From positions 62,001 through 126,000 of the forward strand of contig JAWZYV010012272.1 in assembly GCA_038373885.1 (NCBI GenBank): a stretch of 64,000 nt of DNA. The letters run 5' to 3'. Position 1 is the first letter of the stretch; every line of letters begins with the position of its first letter. Shown piece by piece: positions 45,641 to 56,680 of this stretch. The DNA is from Cheiracanthium punctorium (taxonomy: Eukaryota > Arthropoda > Arachnida > Araneae > Cheiracanthiidae). The notes beneath the pieces were generated by a model. The model saw only the letters and a list, made by a program, of their open reading frames with translations, searched no databases and was not told where the DNA came from. The position numbers and the translations under genes were made by a program.

Positions 45641-46087
45641 TATATTACATACATTGGACTTATATACCTTGCAAATATGGCATTACATTTAATGCTATAA
45701 AAACTCTTTTCTACGGTGTCATTTTTTGTTAGGCAAGTATTGATTATCACATTTCCCTCATGTTGGGGAAAAATGGTGGAAATACAAAAGCGCCTGCCCA
45801 TTTTTAGTAAAAATCATGCTAATGTTCACTGTAAGAAATACCTGTAATTTTATGGCTCCTAAGCAAACTGAAACCTTTTCTTCGTTTAAATAATACTAGT
45901 GGCAGTTTTAATAACAGTAATAATATATGCTTAATAATATTACTATACAATAATTATAAGAGCTTAAATTGCGTCGATGCTTTAATTTGATATCGTGTAC
46001 AAAATATCGTGTCGTGAAATTCTCAAAATTGGCAGCAGTATCGTGTTTTGCCTTAGTTCAGTTGTTATGAAATAAAATTATGTTAAA
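45641..46087. other. AT-rich DNA, no gene seen
   Basis: Nothing recognised. Confidence 0.5.
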
Positions 46088-46345
46088 AAATCTGAAACAC
46101 TTTCATATTTTATATACTCCCTAAAATGCTATATATTGAAAGCGTTTCATAACTCACGTGTTGGTCCTCTTTTTCTTTCTTATGCGATTAAGTTGGAAAG
46201 TGCATCATTTTCCATGAGTGTGACGTAGTTTTCCTTCTTGCTCAATAAAACACTTCTTTGGTATCGTAATCTATATTAAAATCGCCTACTAAAACTGTTT
46301 TACAATATTCATGTTCTAATTATACTTCTTTCTCCTTTTTAATAA
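46088..46345 (+). repeat. Leader plus one satellite monomer
   Basis: Starts AATCTGAAACACTTTCA, then AAAGCGTTTCATAAC and the monomer with AATAAAACACTTCTTTGG and AAAATCGCCTACTAAAACTG. A separate, degenerate copy of the array that begins at 46850. Confidence 0.75.
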
Positions 46346-46845
46346 ATTGCAGCGTTTACCAGTTCCTCACCAAATATGGAAGATATCGCTAAGATAAGTT
46401 CAGTTTAGGGCACTAATTTTTTTTAAACCAGCCATTACGGTAAATTATTAAAAATTGAAAAGCTTGGCGACCTTCAGAATTTCATCCGCCTCCCCCTCCC
46501 CGCTCTGTCTTTTAATTCTATTGAAGAATGCAATGAAAACGTTACTAAGCAAATCAGTCCCCAAAATATGTCCATAAAAATCGGTACACCAAAATATGTC
46601 GACAGAAAAACCCGTTGTGAAAGAAATAGCAACTTTTACTTTTTAATTACTTTGATATTTAATCCAATTTAAGAACTAATTTGAACTTTCTCTCACAAAC
46701 ACGCTCAGAAACTTTCCTTTAAATTACTTGAAAAGATAATTGGTCTAATCAAAGCAACCATTCATTTAAATTTAATCATTGAACTATTTTTAATAAAGTG
46801 AGAGCAAAGTAAATAAAAGAAAAATAAATAAAAAGAAAAGAAGAA
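46346..46845. other. AT-rich spacer between satellite blocks
   Basis: No gene. A C-rich patch lies near 46490-46505. Confidence 0.5.
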
Positions 46846-46849
46846 AATC

Positions 46850-48010
46850 TGAAACACTTTCAGATTTTAAATACGCACCAAAATACGCACCAAAGCCAGA
46901 TTTTAAATACGCACCAAAGTGCTATATATTAAAAGCGTATCATAGTTTATAGGTCGTCCCTATTTTTCTTCCTTATTCCAGTAAGTTGGAGAGTGTATCA
47001 TTATTCATGACTGGGACGTATTTTTCTTCCTTGTTTCATAAAAGCCATCTTTGGAATCGGAATCTACCTTAAAATCGCCTACTTAAACTATTTTATAATT
47101 GTTGCCAAGTTTATTACAATTATACTTCACCGTTTTAAATATTGTTTCGAATGTCCATCATAATCCATGAGTGTGCCGTGCTTCTCTTTCTGGGTTGATT
47201 CCTCCTTTAACGCCCCGACTCTCGCCAAGGTGGCGATCATTAAACATAGAGCTACCACGACGATTTTTTGTATTTATGTGGCAATCGTAATTTTGAATTG
47301 AAATGGCGATTTTTAATAACCTGTAAGTAAAGCATTCTGTTACATTTTTATTTATTTTGGGTTGCCAATTAATGTAGTTTTAATAATTAAGTGTCTTCAG
47401 ATTCCTTAACGGATGCATTTATCGCTAATTAGTACACTTCAGTTTTCATATAATTCTTTTGGGAGCGCTGAAACTTGTGCGTATGTCCTAGAGACCCATG
47501 ACTGCAAAGCTCGCCAAAGTGCGGGATTTTTTAGGTTGGCGAGAGCGGGGGCTTTAAAATAGGAATCAACTCTTGCTTGTACCGTAAAACACATCTTTGG
47601 AATCGAAATCTTTCTTAAAATCGTCTACTTAAACTGTTTTACTACCTTCTCCAGGTATATTCCAACTATATCCCGTAGACATTTTAAATGCTGTTTGGAA
47701 TGGGCATCATAACCCATGAGTGTACCGTGTTTTCCTTCCTTGTTCCATAAAACACTTCTTCGGAATAGAAATCTACATTGAAATCGCCTACCAAAACTGT
47801 TTAACAATTTTCGCCAGGCATAGTCAAACCATACTTCACCTTTATAAATACCGTTTGGAAAGTGTATCATAATCTATGATGTGCACCGCATTGTCTTCTC
47901 TGTTCAATAAAACACTGCTTCCGAATTAAAATCTATATTTAAATCGCTTACTAAAACTATTTTACAATATTCGCCAGACGTTATCTAACTATACTCAAAA
48001 TATATTCATA
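46850..48010 (+). repeat. ~162-bp satellite array with leader, interrupted by a MITE
   Basis: The anchor ATAAAA(G/C)... followed by (C/T)TTTGGAATCG-like sequence occurs near 47037, 47583, 47745 and 47905. The spacing is 160-165 bp once the 381-bp insertion at 47192-47572 is removed. Each monomer carries AAAATCGCCTACTAAAACTG and TTCGCCAGG and a TATCATAATCCATGAGTGTG block. The leader begins with the hairpin-forming AATCTGAAACACTTTCAGATT (46847-46867) and includes a small ATTTTAAATACGCACCAAA duplication. Monomers are 75-85% similar by eye. Confidence 0.85.
47192..47572. mobile_element. MITE inserted in a satellite monomer
   Basis: Inverted ends GGGTTGATTCCT and AGGAATCAACTC extend inward through TTTAACGCCCC / GGGGGCTTTAA and CTCTCGCCAA / TTGGCGAGAG, about 40 bp of imperfect TIR. 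Removing it joins the two halves of a monomer. TSD unclear. Non-coding. Confidence 0.75.
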
Positions 48011-49242
48011 ATAAATTGTCGCGTTTTGGCACCCAGCTTAGCGATCCTTTATCAAAAATTGCAAACCTTGTGCGACTTTCAACATTTTATTAACGCTCCC
48101 CCCCCCCCTATCCACGTTATCTGGCAAACTCGCTTGAAAAGTGACTCGACGCGAAAAATGTACCAAAATCATGTCTACACAAAAAGCAAGGTTGAAATTA
48201 ATAGCACTCTCGTGCTAATAAGTAAAATATTGTAAATTTTTATTTAAGTTGAAACAGTGACTTAAAATACAATGATTCATCAATCCTACCTATATGATTT
48301 AACTGATAACTGAAACGTTATCACTCTGCATCATACATAATATATAATAAAACTGTACTTGGTATGCATTTTATGAATGGAGGCTTTGCTGTATAATCAC
48401 AATCATTTTTAACTGATATATTAAAATCTTTTTTATTTGAATATATATATATATATATATGTGTGTGTGTATATAATGCATGTTTTTAAGAATGTAGCTA
48501 AAATTAATTTTCATTTTTAGAAACTAAACTGTCAAATTTTATATTCACTAAGTTTGTAAAATTTTATTATGATTTTAATTTGTAAGAAGTGGAAAAAAAT
48601 CACCTTCATATTAAACTGAGTTTATTGTGCGTATCTCGCCTTCGGGCTTAGCTTTCATAATGACCCTGCTTAGTAGTGCTTCTGCTTATTTATCAGCGTA
48701 ATCCACGAATGAAACTTCAGGGACTACAGTCCTATTAAGTATTAAAGTCCTGTTTAATTTAATATGAAAAATAATAGTGCACTAAGCTCCTTTCAAAATT
48801 TTTAATTTAATTAAAATAAAAGAATACTAGCGTTTATATGTTAATTCTTCTTGAGATAGAAAATATGTAATTATAGAAGCAAATTAAATTTTCCCAGAAA
48901 TTTCTTTTCCTTTATTTACTCTTGTACATTATTTTCTGTTATACGATTCTATATCAGTAGCTATGGTGTAATTTCATGTCGGAGAGTTGAATTCTCACGA
49001 GTTCAATTTCGAAGTACTAACATGATGATGAGTTTAGTTAAACTGCCTCAATAAAAACTTCAAGAAAACGTGATGTTTTAGAAACATTGCGGTTTTCTCG
49101 AGAGGCTATGTAGCGGCAAAGTTTAGATGAAAATTCAAGAAAATATCACTCTTTTTTTTCCACGTAGCAAAATGAGAAGGGCTTTCATAAACTATTGATA
49201 GTATAAATATACATTAAATGAAAATACATTTAATATAAATTT
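48011..49242. other. AT-rich DNA with one microsatellite, no gene
   Basis: (AT)n(GT)n at 48440-48470 and a C-run near 48100. The frame at 48026 is unrecognised. Confidence 0.5.
48440..48470. repeat. (AT)n(GT)n microsatellite
   Basis: About ten AT then five GT units. Confidence 0.9.
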
Positions 49243-49298
49243 AAAGGGAAACACCATGCATTAAAGGATTAAATCTATGTTTAAGATGTTCGCTCTCA
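49243..49298 (+). repeat. 56-bp direct repeat, copy 1
   Basis: Begins AAAGGGAAACACCATGCATT and ends GATGTTCGCTCTCA. It matches 50557-50612 with one difference seen (CTATG vs CCATG). Sequence on either side differs. Confidence 0.95.
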
Positions 49299-49451
49299 TG
49301 TTATTTAGACAACGTGCATTGATGTAAGCATATGCCGGCTATTTCAAAATGCTTGATCAGAAGGACACTATTTGAGCTGACCCCACCACTTCACTTTCAA
49401 TTTTTATAACACAAGCGATTGTTTTCAGTTCATTGAAGGCACCGAAGGGGG

Positions 49452-49840
49452 GCTGTGCCCGCGACAGCTGGCTGTGTGCGGGTACAGCCAGCTGCGTCAA
49501 AAAAGGGTCTCTAGATCTGTGGCACGCGATGAACGTTTCGATCGTCCGCTATCTTGCTGGTAGTTAAGTCGAGTGATGGCAACGGCTGCCCTTTTTACAG
49601 CAATGGGCAATCTATCAAGCTGTTCTCGCATTCTTCCATTTTCCAGCAGATGTCAGTGCTGTTAAAAATAACCGTTACAATATTATTACGGGAAATGACG
49701 TGCTAAAAAGTAAAGGATTCTCGTGGAGCTATGTCACCCACAACTATTTTTATAGAAATCAAATCTATTTTTCGTGACTGGCAACAGTCAAAACGTCAGA
49801 GTTTGGTGTTCCCAGAGCGGGAACACTGCGCGTTAAAGGG
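49452..49840 (+). mobile_element. piggyBac-like palindromic MITE, left arm lost (copy 5 of 5)
   Basis: Starts at the palindrome tip (GGCTGTGCCCGCGACAGCTG, then CAGCTGGCTGTGTGCGGG). It runs through one arm and the unique right flank to GCGCGTTAAAGGG followed by TTAA (49841-49844). The left TIR and arm are missing, as in copy 1. Confidence 0.88.
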
Positions 49841-49844
49841 TTAA

Positions 49845-50546
49845 ATAAAATGACATTCAAAGGAGCAGTGTCGGATACAAGAGGGCCGGAAGTGAGTTGG
49901 TAGCCCCCTTTCTTTGAGGACATTTGATCCTAAAACTCTGTCCGGTTGTTAGAGAGCTTAGCTCAACATTGAACTGAAGAGACAGGCTTAATGTTCACTT
50001 TTCTTTTTGAAACAGACAGAACGAAGAGCATTTCCCCTTTTGTGACCACTGTTGCTTCCTACCACAGGTCTTTGAATGTTCTATTTCTCTGAGTCTTTTA
50101 AATGATGAGAGGGAACTGTTTAAACCTGAGTTCAAATTATTAAAAGAATTTCTCATCTCTTAGAAAAAGTTTCGCCTTACTTATCGCCACTTCTCCGCTC
50201 CCTTGAAACTTTTATAAATGCACTTCTATGAAAGAAGCAGCACAGCCAAGTTAGAAATTAACTGAATAGAGTTTTTTTTTCTTTTGTAAATGATTTGGAA
50301 AAGCCAGTTTCGGATTCAGTGGGATAGGGCGATAAGGCGGTCGCCCCCCCCCCAACCCTTCTGAGCCCATTTAACTTTTAAATGCATAATGGATTTCAGT
50401 TTTCAATTACTGAGCAAGCAAAATGAGGCTTTAAAGAAAGAAAGAATTCCTTGATAAAATTCAGTAATATTAAGCACACATTCATTTTAAGGTATTATGA
50501 TTAAAACATAAATTTTATTTTATTTATGTTTATGAAACTAAATTGA
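49845..50546. other. Mixed sequence, no gene supported
   Basis: A patch with GGGATAGGGCGATAAGGCGG and a C-run (about 50319-50350) resembles a TE end. Nothing else recognised. Confidence 0.4.
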
Positions 50547-50750
50547 GTGTGTTTCCAAAGGGAAACACCATGCATTAAAGGATTAAATCCATGTTTAAGA
50601 TGTTCGCTCTCACCACCAAAAAGACGCAAAGGAGACGACTCCTCTTCTTTGACGGATGTTGCTTCCCAGTTTGTTTCTTTAAACGCTCCACATAGCGATT
50701 GTGCAAATCCAATGCTGAGCTATAGTGAAGCGTTCAAAGAGGTCGAGTCT
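50547..50750 (+). CDS. Possible coding fragment interrupted by a hAT MITE
   Basis: An open frame (no ATG at its start; it opens after a TGA at 50544) reads through the 56-bp direct repeat as RETPCIKGLNPCLRCSLS. It then gives PPKRRKGDDSSSLTDVASQF, VSLNAPHSDCANPMLSYSEA and FKEVES, where the MITE at 50751 begins. Past the MITE the same frame resumes for about six codons and stops. The mix of residues and the basic PPKRRK stretch look more like protein than random AT-rich translation, and the local base composition is less AT-rich. I do not recognise the family. It may be a retrocopied exon or part of a decayed TE gene. The 49243 copy of the repeat is also open in this frame. Confidence 0.25.
50557..50612 (+). 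repeat. 56-bp direct repeat, copy 2
   Basis: See 49243-49298; the two copies are 1,314 bp apart. Confidence 0.95.
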
Positions 50751-51322
50751 CAGTGGCGTTGCGTGGGGGGGGGGCGTGATACCAGCCTACCATACCTGGG
50801 TGATACCAGCAGAGGGAGTGCACCAAAAAAAAAAATGCTGGATTATTTTGGGGAAAATATCTGATTTGGTGATGAAAAAGACTTCCGAGATTAGAAATAA
50901 GAATGAATGTAATGAAAGACACATGTTATGTGCAACTCCAAAAATAAAATGTGTTGTTTCATCTCAACATTTTTTTTCCAGTTTAAAATTTTCAACATTT
51001 TCCTCATAAAAGAAGAATATAGCAGGTTAATCTCATCTTATCTGTCGCCATTTCATCTGTATTTTATTCCCCTTTTAACCAGGGGTGTAACTAAGAACAC
51101 TTTATCTTTCTGGGGGAGGGAGCCAGTGGATCTTGGACAAGTGATGTAATGAAGTGCTTGACTAAACTGGGGGTGCAGTAAACATTACACACGGCCTTGC
51201 TCAAATCAGGGTAGTAATGTAGAATGCTGTTAACGATTTTGTTTATTCTTATGCAGAACTAACTTTGACTGGCCTGTGTATGTGGAGGGGAGGGGGCTGA
51301 CACCATCATAGCGACGCCACTG
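50751..51322. mobile_element. hAT-type MITE (CAGTGGCGTTGCG ends)
   Basis: The ends are CAGTGGCGTTGCG at 50751 and ATAGCGACGCCACTG at 51322. Flanking octamers TCGAGTCT and TGGAGCCT match at 6 of 8, an eroded TSD. The interior has G-runs and a second terminus-like CAGGGGTGTAACTAAG near 51080, perhaps an inner insertion. Frames at 50725-51149 lie within it and are not genes. Confidence 0.7.
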
Positions 51323-51462
51323 TGGAGCCTTTTCCGCCTTCACAACCTGAAGAAATATCGCTATTTTTATTCTCAAATATTTTGTGGCTCCCTCAAATTT
51401 TTTGTAACTCTATGCTGATGCATTTGGCATTTCCCAAGTTGAAAAGGCTTTCATCCACTTAA

Positions 51463-51734
51463 TCCTTTGAAGCGCAAGTATATTCACGTCAATATAGAGG
51501 ACCATGTAGGTAGACTGGCCAACTCTGAAAAAGTCGCGCAGCCTGCTGCGTCCGAAGTCTTCTTGAGCCTCTGTGGCTCCAGATAAGCGCCATGTTTTTG
51601 TTAGTTAATTGATTCGATGATAACGGAAGCACATTTTCAGCACTAGCACCATTCAACCATATTTTTTGGGGACTAGCAGTGAAAGCGCTGAAACAAGATG
51701 GTTTCGCGGCTCAACCACCGTGCGTCAAAGCGTT
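51463..51734. mobile_element. Second TTAA-flanked MITE family
   Basis: TTAA at 51459-51462 and 51735-51738. The inverted ends TCCTTTGAAGCGCAAG and GTGCGTCAAAGCGTT are imperfect but clearly related to each other and to the CCCTTTGAGGCGCA end of the main family. Inside are CAAGATGG and GTCGCGCAGCCTGCTGCG. Non-coding, 272 bp. Confidence 0.6.
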
Positions 51735-51738
51735 TTAA

Positions 51739-52767
51739 AATGGCTTATTAGCTTTTACTCCGCTCATTGCCAAATGCTTCAACTTTTCATGTCTGTCAAC
51801 TCTAATTCACAAAAATTAGTTTAAAAGAAGATGATTATGAGTAACATTGTCAAAGTTGCATTTTAAGAACAGTATTTGCAAACACTCACTAAAAGCAATA
51901 TTCGGGTTTTCATTGAATGCAACTCCTATAAAAATAGCAAGCTTCAGTAAAATATTTCCTTGAACTATGTCAGGAAAATTTCGTTGAATAAAATAATCAA
52001 GGCTCGAAAGTTCATTCAGTTTGATAGCTCTTCAGCTTCGCGCAGTTTTGATACATTTACACGGAAAAGTTTCTTCGACGAAGATACTCTCGCTATTTAA
52101 TTTTGTATATTTTCTTCTCAAAACATTTCTTATTCTGTTCCAGAGGTTATACTTCCAGAATCATGAAAAACTGCTACTATCTTAATGTTTACCCGAACTA
52201 TTTTTATTCTCTATTTAGTTCGTTGGTTAAATTTAATCTAAAAATATTAAGCGTTAACACATAATTGAAACCACCGCTATAGAAAAACGTAAAATAAATT
52301 TAGAAAAAAAAATCTGAGTTACTTTAAAAATCCAAAAATCCACACGTTTTCTACATTTTAGTAAGTTTGTTTTTCTTTCTTCAAAGTTAAACTTAAGAAA
52401 TTTACTTCAATACGGTAAAAAAGTAAACAACGTGAGATTTCTTTTTATATCTGCCAAAAACTTGACATCATGTGTTAAAAATAATAGCAATAGTAATAGT
52501 AAGTCAATAGCAATAGTAATTTCTTTCTTCAGAAGCAAGAAAAAGGTCTTGAACCATATAGGTAGGCTGCTCCTGAAGTTACTTTCCTGTACTTCCCTGA
52601 CCGTAATGCGTTTTAAATCTTTCGAGTGTTCCTGTAGCAGAACTATAAAAGATAAAGACCATTTTTTCGATGAAGAAATTCATTTTGTAGCCCTTAACAG
52701 CATTTATCACTTCTGAGTCGTTTGAAACAGCCTAATACCTCTAAAATACGCTTTAATGATTTCTGCC
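51739..52767. other. AT-rich DNA, no gene supported
   Basis: The 94-codon frame at 52432 begins with GTG and includes a low-complexity AATAGCAATAGTAATAGTAA stretch. Not supported. Confidence 0.45.
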
Positions 52768-53345
52768 CATAGATCGTGATGTATTTAAAATCTTTTGCGT
52801 GGCCCTGAAGATAAACTATCCAGTCGAATGGAACTGAAAGGGGAGGGCACAACTATAGATGTTACAAAAATCCTAAATATAAAGTTTCAACATTCTACGT
52901 CTACAGTTTTTCAGATATGCGAGTTTAATGAATTTCGACCCATAGAGCGTAATGTATTTATAATCTTTTGGGCGGTCCTGTAGATAAACTATCGAGCCGA
53001 TTGGGACCAAAAAAGGAGGTGCACAACTACATGTTACAATAATCCTAAATATGAAGTTTGAACATTCTACGACCAATAGTTTTTCAGATATGTGAGTTAT
53101 ATACATACATACGTACGTACGGACATACGGCATTTAAAAACTGGCCAAAATAGACTCGCGGTCAGTCAAAATGGGTTGCACACGCATTTATATGAGTGTG
53201 TATGCTAGCGTACGATGAGATTCATCGCAAAAATTTTTTTAAGTAAATTTTGAGGTAATCAAAATTGGTTTTTTCGTCGAAATCTCGTCCCCGAAATTTT
53301 TCGGGATCCCATTAATTCCTTATACTCCTTACAAGGAAGGAAAAA
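52768..53345 (+). repeat. LINE-tail-like dispersed repeat, copy 2, with internal 173-bp duplication
   Basis: Two tandem units start CATAGATCGTGATG (52768) and CATAGAGCGTAATG (52941). Each has GATAAACTATC, GCACAACTA-ATGTTACAA, AACATTCTACG and CAGATATG(C/T)GAGTT. The second continues into CATACATACGTACGTACGG, GTCAAAATGGG, ACGATGAGATTCATCGC and an AAGGAAGGAAAAA tail, as at 17414-17905. Confidence 0.7.
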
Positions 53346-53773
53346 GAGTTGGTGGATTGTATGTTGACGGTTAAGTAACAAAAGAATCGAATATCTACCC
53401 ATTTCAGTAAAATGCACAGGCGGTCTTAAACCTTTATTCAGAAAATATTATATCACTATTTTGGGTGCATGAAGATGATTCTTCCTTTTAATAAGAAAAA
53501 GGACACTTATTTGTAACATTATACAAATGCAAGAACATCTACAGCATCACGTTAATTAATACAAACTCGAACTGGGAACAAAAGAAAGGAAGAACCGGAG
53601 AGAATTCTGGGGTAAGCAGATCGAGTTTCTGCTGCAGAGATAGTCGATTTCTTTCGCTTGATTATATACTACAAAGCAACGTTTAGTAATCCTACCTTAA
53701 TAAATCAAGCAGTAGTTTCAACAGAAGAGTCTACCTGAACTTTTTTCTGCTCGAAAATCTAAGTATTTTTTTA
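53346..53773. other. Unique-looking DNA, no gene
   Basis: Nothing recognised. Confidence 0.5.
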
Positions 53774-53775
53774 TA

Positions 53776-54457
53776 AAGGGTGTCCCAGAAAGGTGGTAAA
53801 ACGCTTTGATTTTTTATCTACTAGATATAAGTGGGCAATGTCATTAAAAAAATGCACAAAATCAGGTAGGAAAAAAGACAGCGTCAAGAAAAAATTCCTG
53901 ACGTTAATTTTTTGAATCCTTATGCATCATCGCATCATCATTATACTTCACCATATTAGTGTCCTATACACTAATGTGGTGATGTATAAAATTCAAGTCT
54001 TTATCACATAAAACGTCTCAGATAATTTCTTTAAACAAAGATGAACAGATGATGTACATGAATCAGAATCTGAAACTTCAATACTAGAGGTCAAAAAATT
54101 GTTTTTTTTTTTTTTTAATTTCTGCACGACCCCTGAAATACGATCATTTAACGTGATTTATGACCTTCGGCATCTGTAGGAAAGTGATTTAAATCAGTAT
54201 ATATGTATCTTCATATCGCTGATACTTTTCAGTATATAATTCTCAAATATTTGCTTATCTTTTAATTAGTGTACGGGGCAACTTTACTAGTTCGGCCATT
54301 ATTTTTTTGTTCGGGGTCGCATGCAAATTTTAAATATTGTAACTTAACATAGTACTCATTCGTGACCTATTCTGAACTTTTTTTTCAGTTTGCATTGCTC
54401 ACTTACTTCTAATAAATAAAGAATTAAAGCGTGTTACCACTTTCTTGAGACACTCTG
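53776..54457. mobile_element. mariner-type MITE (GGGTGTCCCAGAAAGG ends), copy 1
   Basis: The left end AAGGGTGTCCCAGAAAGGTG and the right end CACTTTCTTGAGACACTCTG are inverted partners with TA outside (53774-53775, 54458-54459). The inner part, from a CACTAATGTGG hairpin at ~53960, matches 63248-63776. No transposase. Confidence 0.75.
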
Positions 54458-54514
54458 TATCTGTATATGTTTTTACACAGTGTTTTAATGTTTTAGGTAC
54501 TAATCAAGCCACGC

Positions 54515-54720
54515 TTAATGATGCGAATGCAATCGCTCGGTACCGCCTGAGAAAATATCTTCATAAAAGCCTCGTAGATTTGTGAAGTAAATGCAAACAG
54601 AGACCTCAGAAGCTTCAGCCTCAGCTTTTAAGAGAAGGCAGCGGAAACTCGATCTGCTTACTTCAGCCTCAGAAGAAGAGACCTCAGCTTTTAATCGTTT
54701 AAGAGCCGTGCTCTTTCGAG
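54515..54720. repeat. Local CTCAG/CTTTTAA-rich repeats
   Basis: The blocks GAGACCTCAG and TTCAGCCTCAG(C/A) and CAGCTTTTAA each occur twice in 100 bp, in altered order. The minus frame reads them as imperfect LKAEVSS/SEAEVS peptides. A small scrambled duplication; no gene call. Confidence 0.45.
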
Positions 54721-54745
54721 GTATGAGAATATAAAAAAATGGCAA

Positions 54746-55550
54746 CTACTGTGAATATGTAACATTGACTCAAGAACATATTTTTGACTACACTGTGATT
54801 GTAAGACCTCTACCTTGGGCCACCAGCGGCTCTACTCAAAGAATATCAATAATCTTAGAGTAAAACAATTCTGTCTACTCATCACGGGTCTCTTAATTTA
54901 ATTTTCCCAAGCTCACTATAACAATCAACCAATCATTTACTTTACTGACTTTATCCTGCTATATAGTTAAGCTGATCCCTGACTCTCTTACAATTCCGGA
55001 AAACTCATCCAAGATATAAAACTTTTTCCACCATTACTCCAAAAAGATAAAAATGTTAAGCACAGAAAAAGCAATAACACCTACATCGCTTGTATGATCC
55101 GCTTGAAAATTTTCATAATCATGTATAAAAATATAGTAAACAATCTGCGCTATTTTAAAAATCTGAAAATACACCCGTTCCTTCATTGTTAAGCGATTTT
55201 TCGCTCTTTTCAGCTCTATTTTATTTCCTAGAGTAAAAATAGTGAATCATTTCAATGACATAATTGCCTGTTTCAAGTGAAAATGACGTCATACAATTGG
55301 GATTCCAATTCCTTTAAAATAGTTTTCCCAGATTACATAGTTTAATTTCTTCTTTTCACAAATAAATCGTCTACATGGTTATAAGAGATTCTGTTTACAC
55401 AAAACGAAATCTTCGAATTCGAAAGGTTTCGGCGCGTTTCCAGAAGAGCATGATAGATTTAGCTATATAATAAAAACTGAATATGAAGTTATTTTAAGTG
55501 GACGAAAATGAAATATATTAGGTGTAAAATATTTTCGTCAAGTGTTTTTT
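54746..55550. other. Unique-looking DNA, no gene
   Basis: No supported feature. Confidence 0.5.
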
Positions 55551-55584
55551 CTAGCGCCCGTTGTAATTGCCTCCACAACGGGCT
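55551..55584. repeat. Stem-loop next to CTAG
   Basis: GCCCGTTGT (55556-55564), a 10-nt loop, and its complement ACAACGGGC (55575-55583). CTAG lies just outside at 55551-55554. On the minus strand this resembles a Helitron 3' terminus, but the spacing is one base and the next host base is A rather than T. I leave it as a hairpin. Confidence 0.6.
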
Positions 55585-55830
55585 TTGACTTTGAGTAAAG
55601 AAAATGCCTAAACATTACACCATAAACATGCACAAACACATTAAACATGCATTAAACAAACACGTTAAACATGCACAAGCAAAATTTCTTAATTTAGGGA
55701 AAATACTAAAACTTTGTTACTTATGTACGATTAGTGCAGCTGCACTTGCAGTTTTTATTAAAAGAACGGTTAAAAACGTGCAATATAATTTTAAGTATTC
55801 AAAGCATTTTGATAATTATAAATTATTGCA

Positions 55831-55888
<58 letters not shown>
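55831..55888. repeat. (CT)n(CA)n compound microsatellite
   Basis: About 20 TC units with one interruption, then about 8 CA units. It produces the Ser/Leu run and Thr/His run of the 118-codon spurious frame. Confidence 0.95.
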
Positions 55889-56680
55889 TCATACGATCTA
55901 TACACTTTCAACAAAATAGCAAATGTTGTAGTAGCACACTTTCTAAAAATCAATTCATAAAAAGTTACATTGTCGTATAAAAATACTGTATTTTTTTAAG
56001 TGGTAGATTATGTGTCACAACCAGTACTCAGAATTTCATTAAAAATATTGCAGCATTGCAGTGTTGACTGTTTACTCTTTATTGAAATTCGATTCTTTCC
56101 TTATTTTGACCTACATTTTATAGATCTAACTGCGATTTTCATAATTTTTCTTCTTTTTTAATTAAACGATTTGTTTTCGTGATTTTTTTTTTTAAATATC
56201 GTTAGCGATGAACTTACATAACACATTGGCGCATATTCATAAGAAATTATTGCTTGAGGAATTTTTTTTTTTCTAGAGGGAGGGGATGGGTGCTATTAAG
56301 ATGGTTTTCAAATAAGTTGACAATTTATTTATTGTTTTCAAATACTATTCTTCAAGGACAAAAGTAAATATCTTGTTTTTTGTAAACACCTTTTAAGTAC
56401 ACACATTAAAATATATGCACAATCATCAAAAAACATTACTTCCGTATTTTTAATATATATTTCTTTTTAATTAAAATTTCCATCATCCCCCTATGAAATT
56501 TGCCTTAAACGTAATCTGATGGCTGTTAATTATTTTCTTTTACTGCACTAATAAATATATTTTTAAAATTTTTTTTAAATTTTAAAATGTTAAACTTTTC
56601 ATGTAAAAAACATGACTTGGCGCTTTAGCGATTTTTTTTTTTTACGAAGGTTTTAGCGATTATCAATTTATTTGCAAGGG
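55889..56680. other. AT-rich DNA, no gene
   Basis: Several poly-T tracts; nothing else seen. Confidence 0.5.

Noticed and set aside
55551..55584. Helitron 3' end on the minus strand
   Set aside because: Hairpin-to-CTAG spacing of 1 nt and a following A instead of T do not fit.
55604..55960. 118-codon open frame, the longest in the window
   Set aside because: Its second half is the translated (CT)n(CA)n microsatellite and its start is a lysine/histidine-rich low-complexity stretch; no domain or exon signals.
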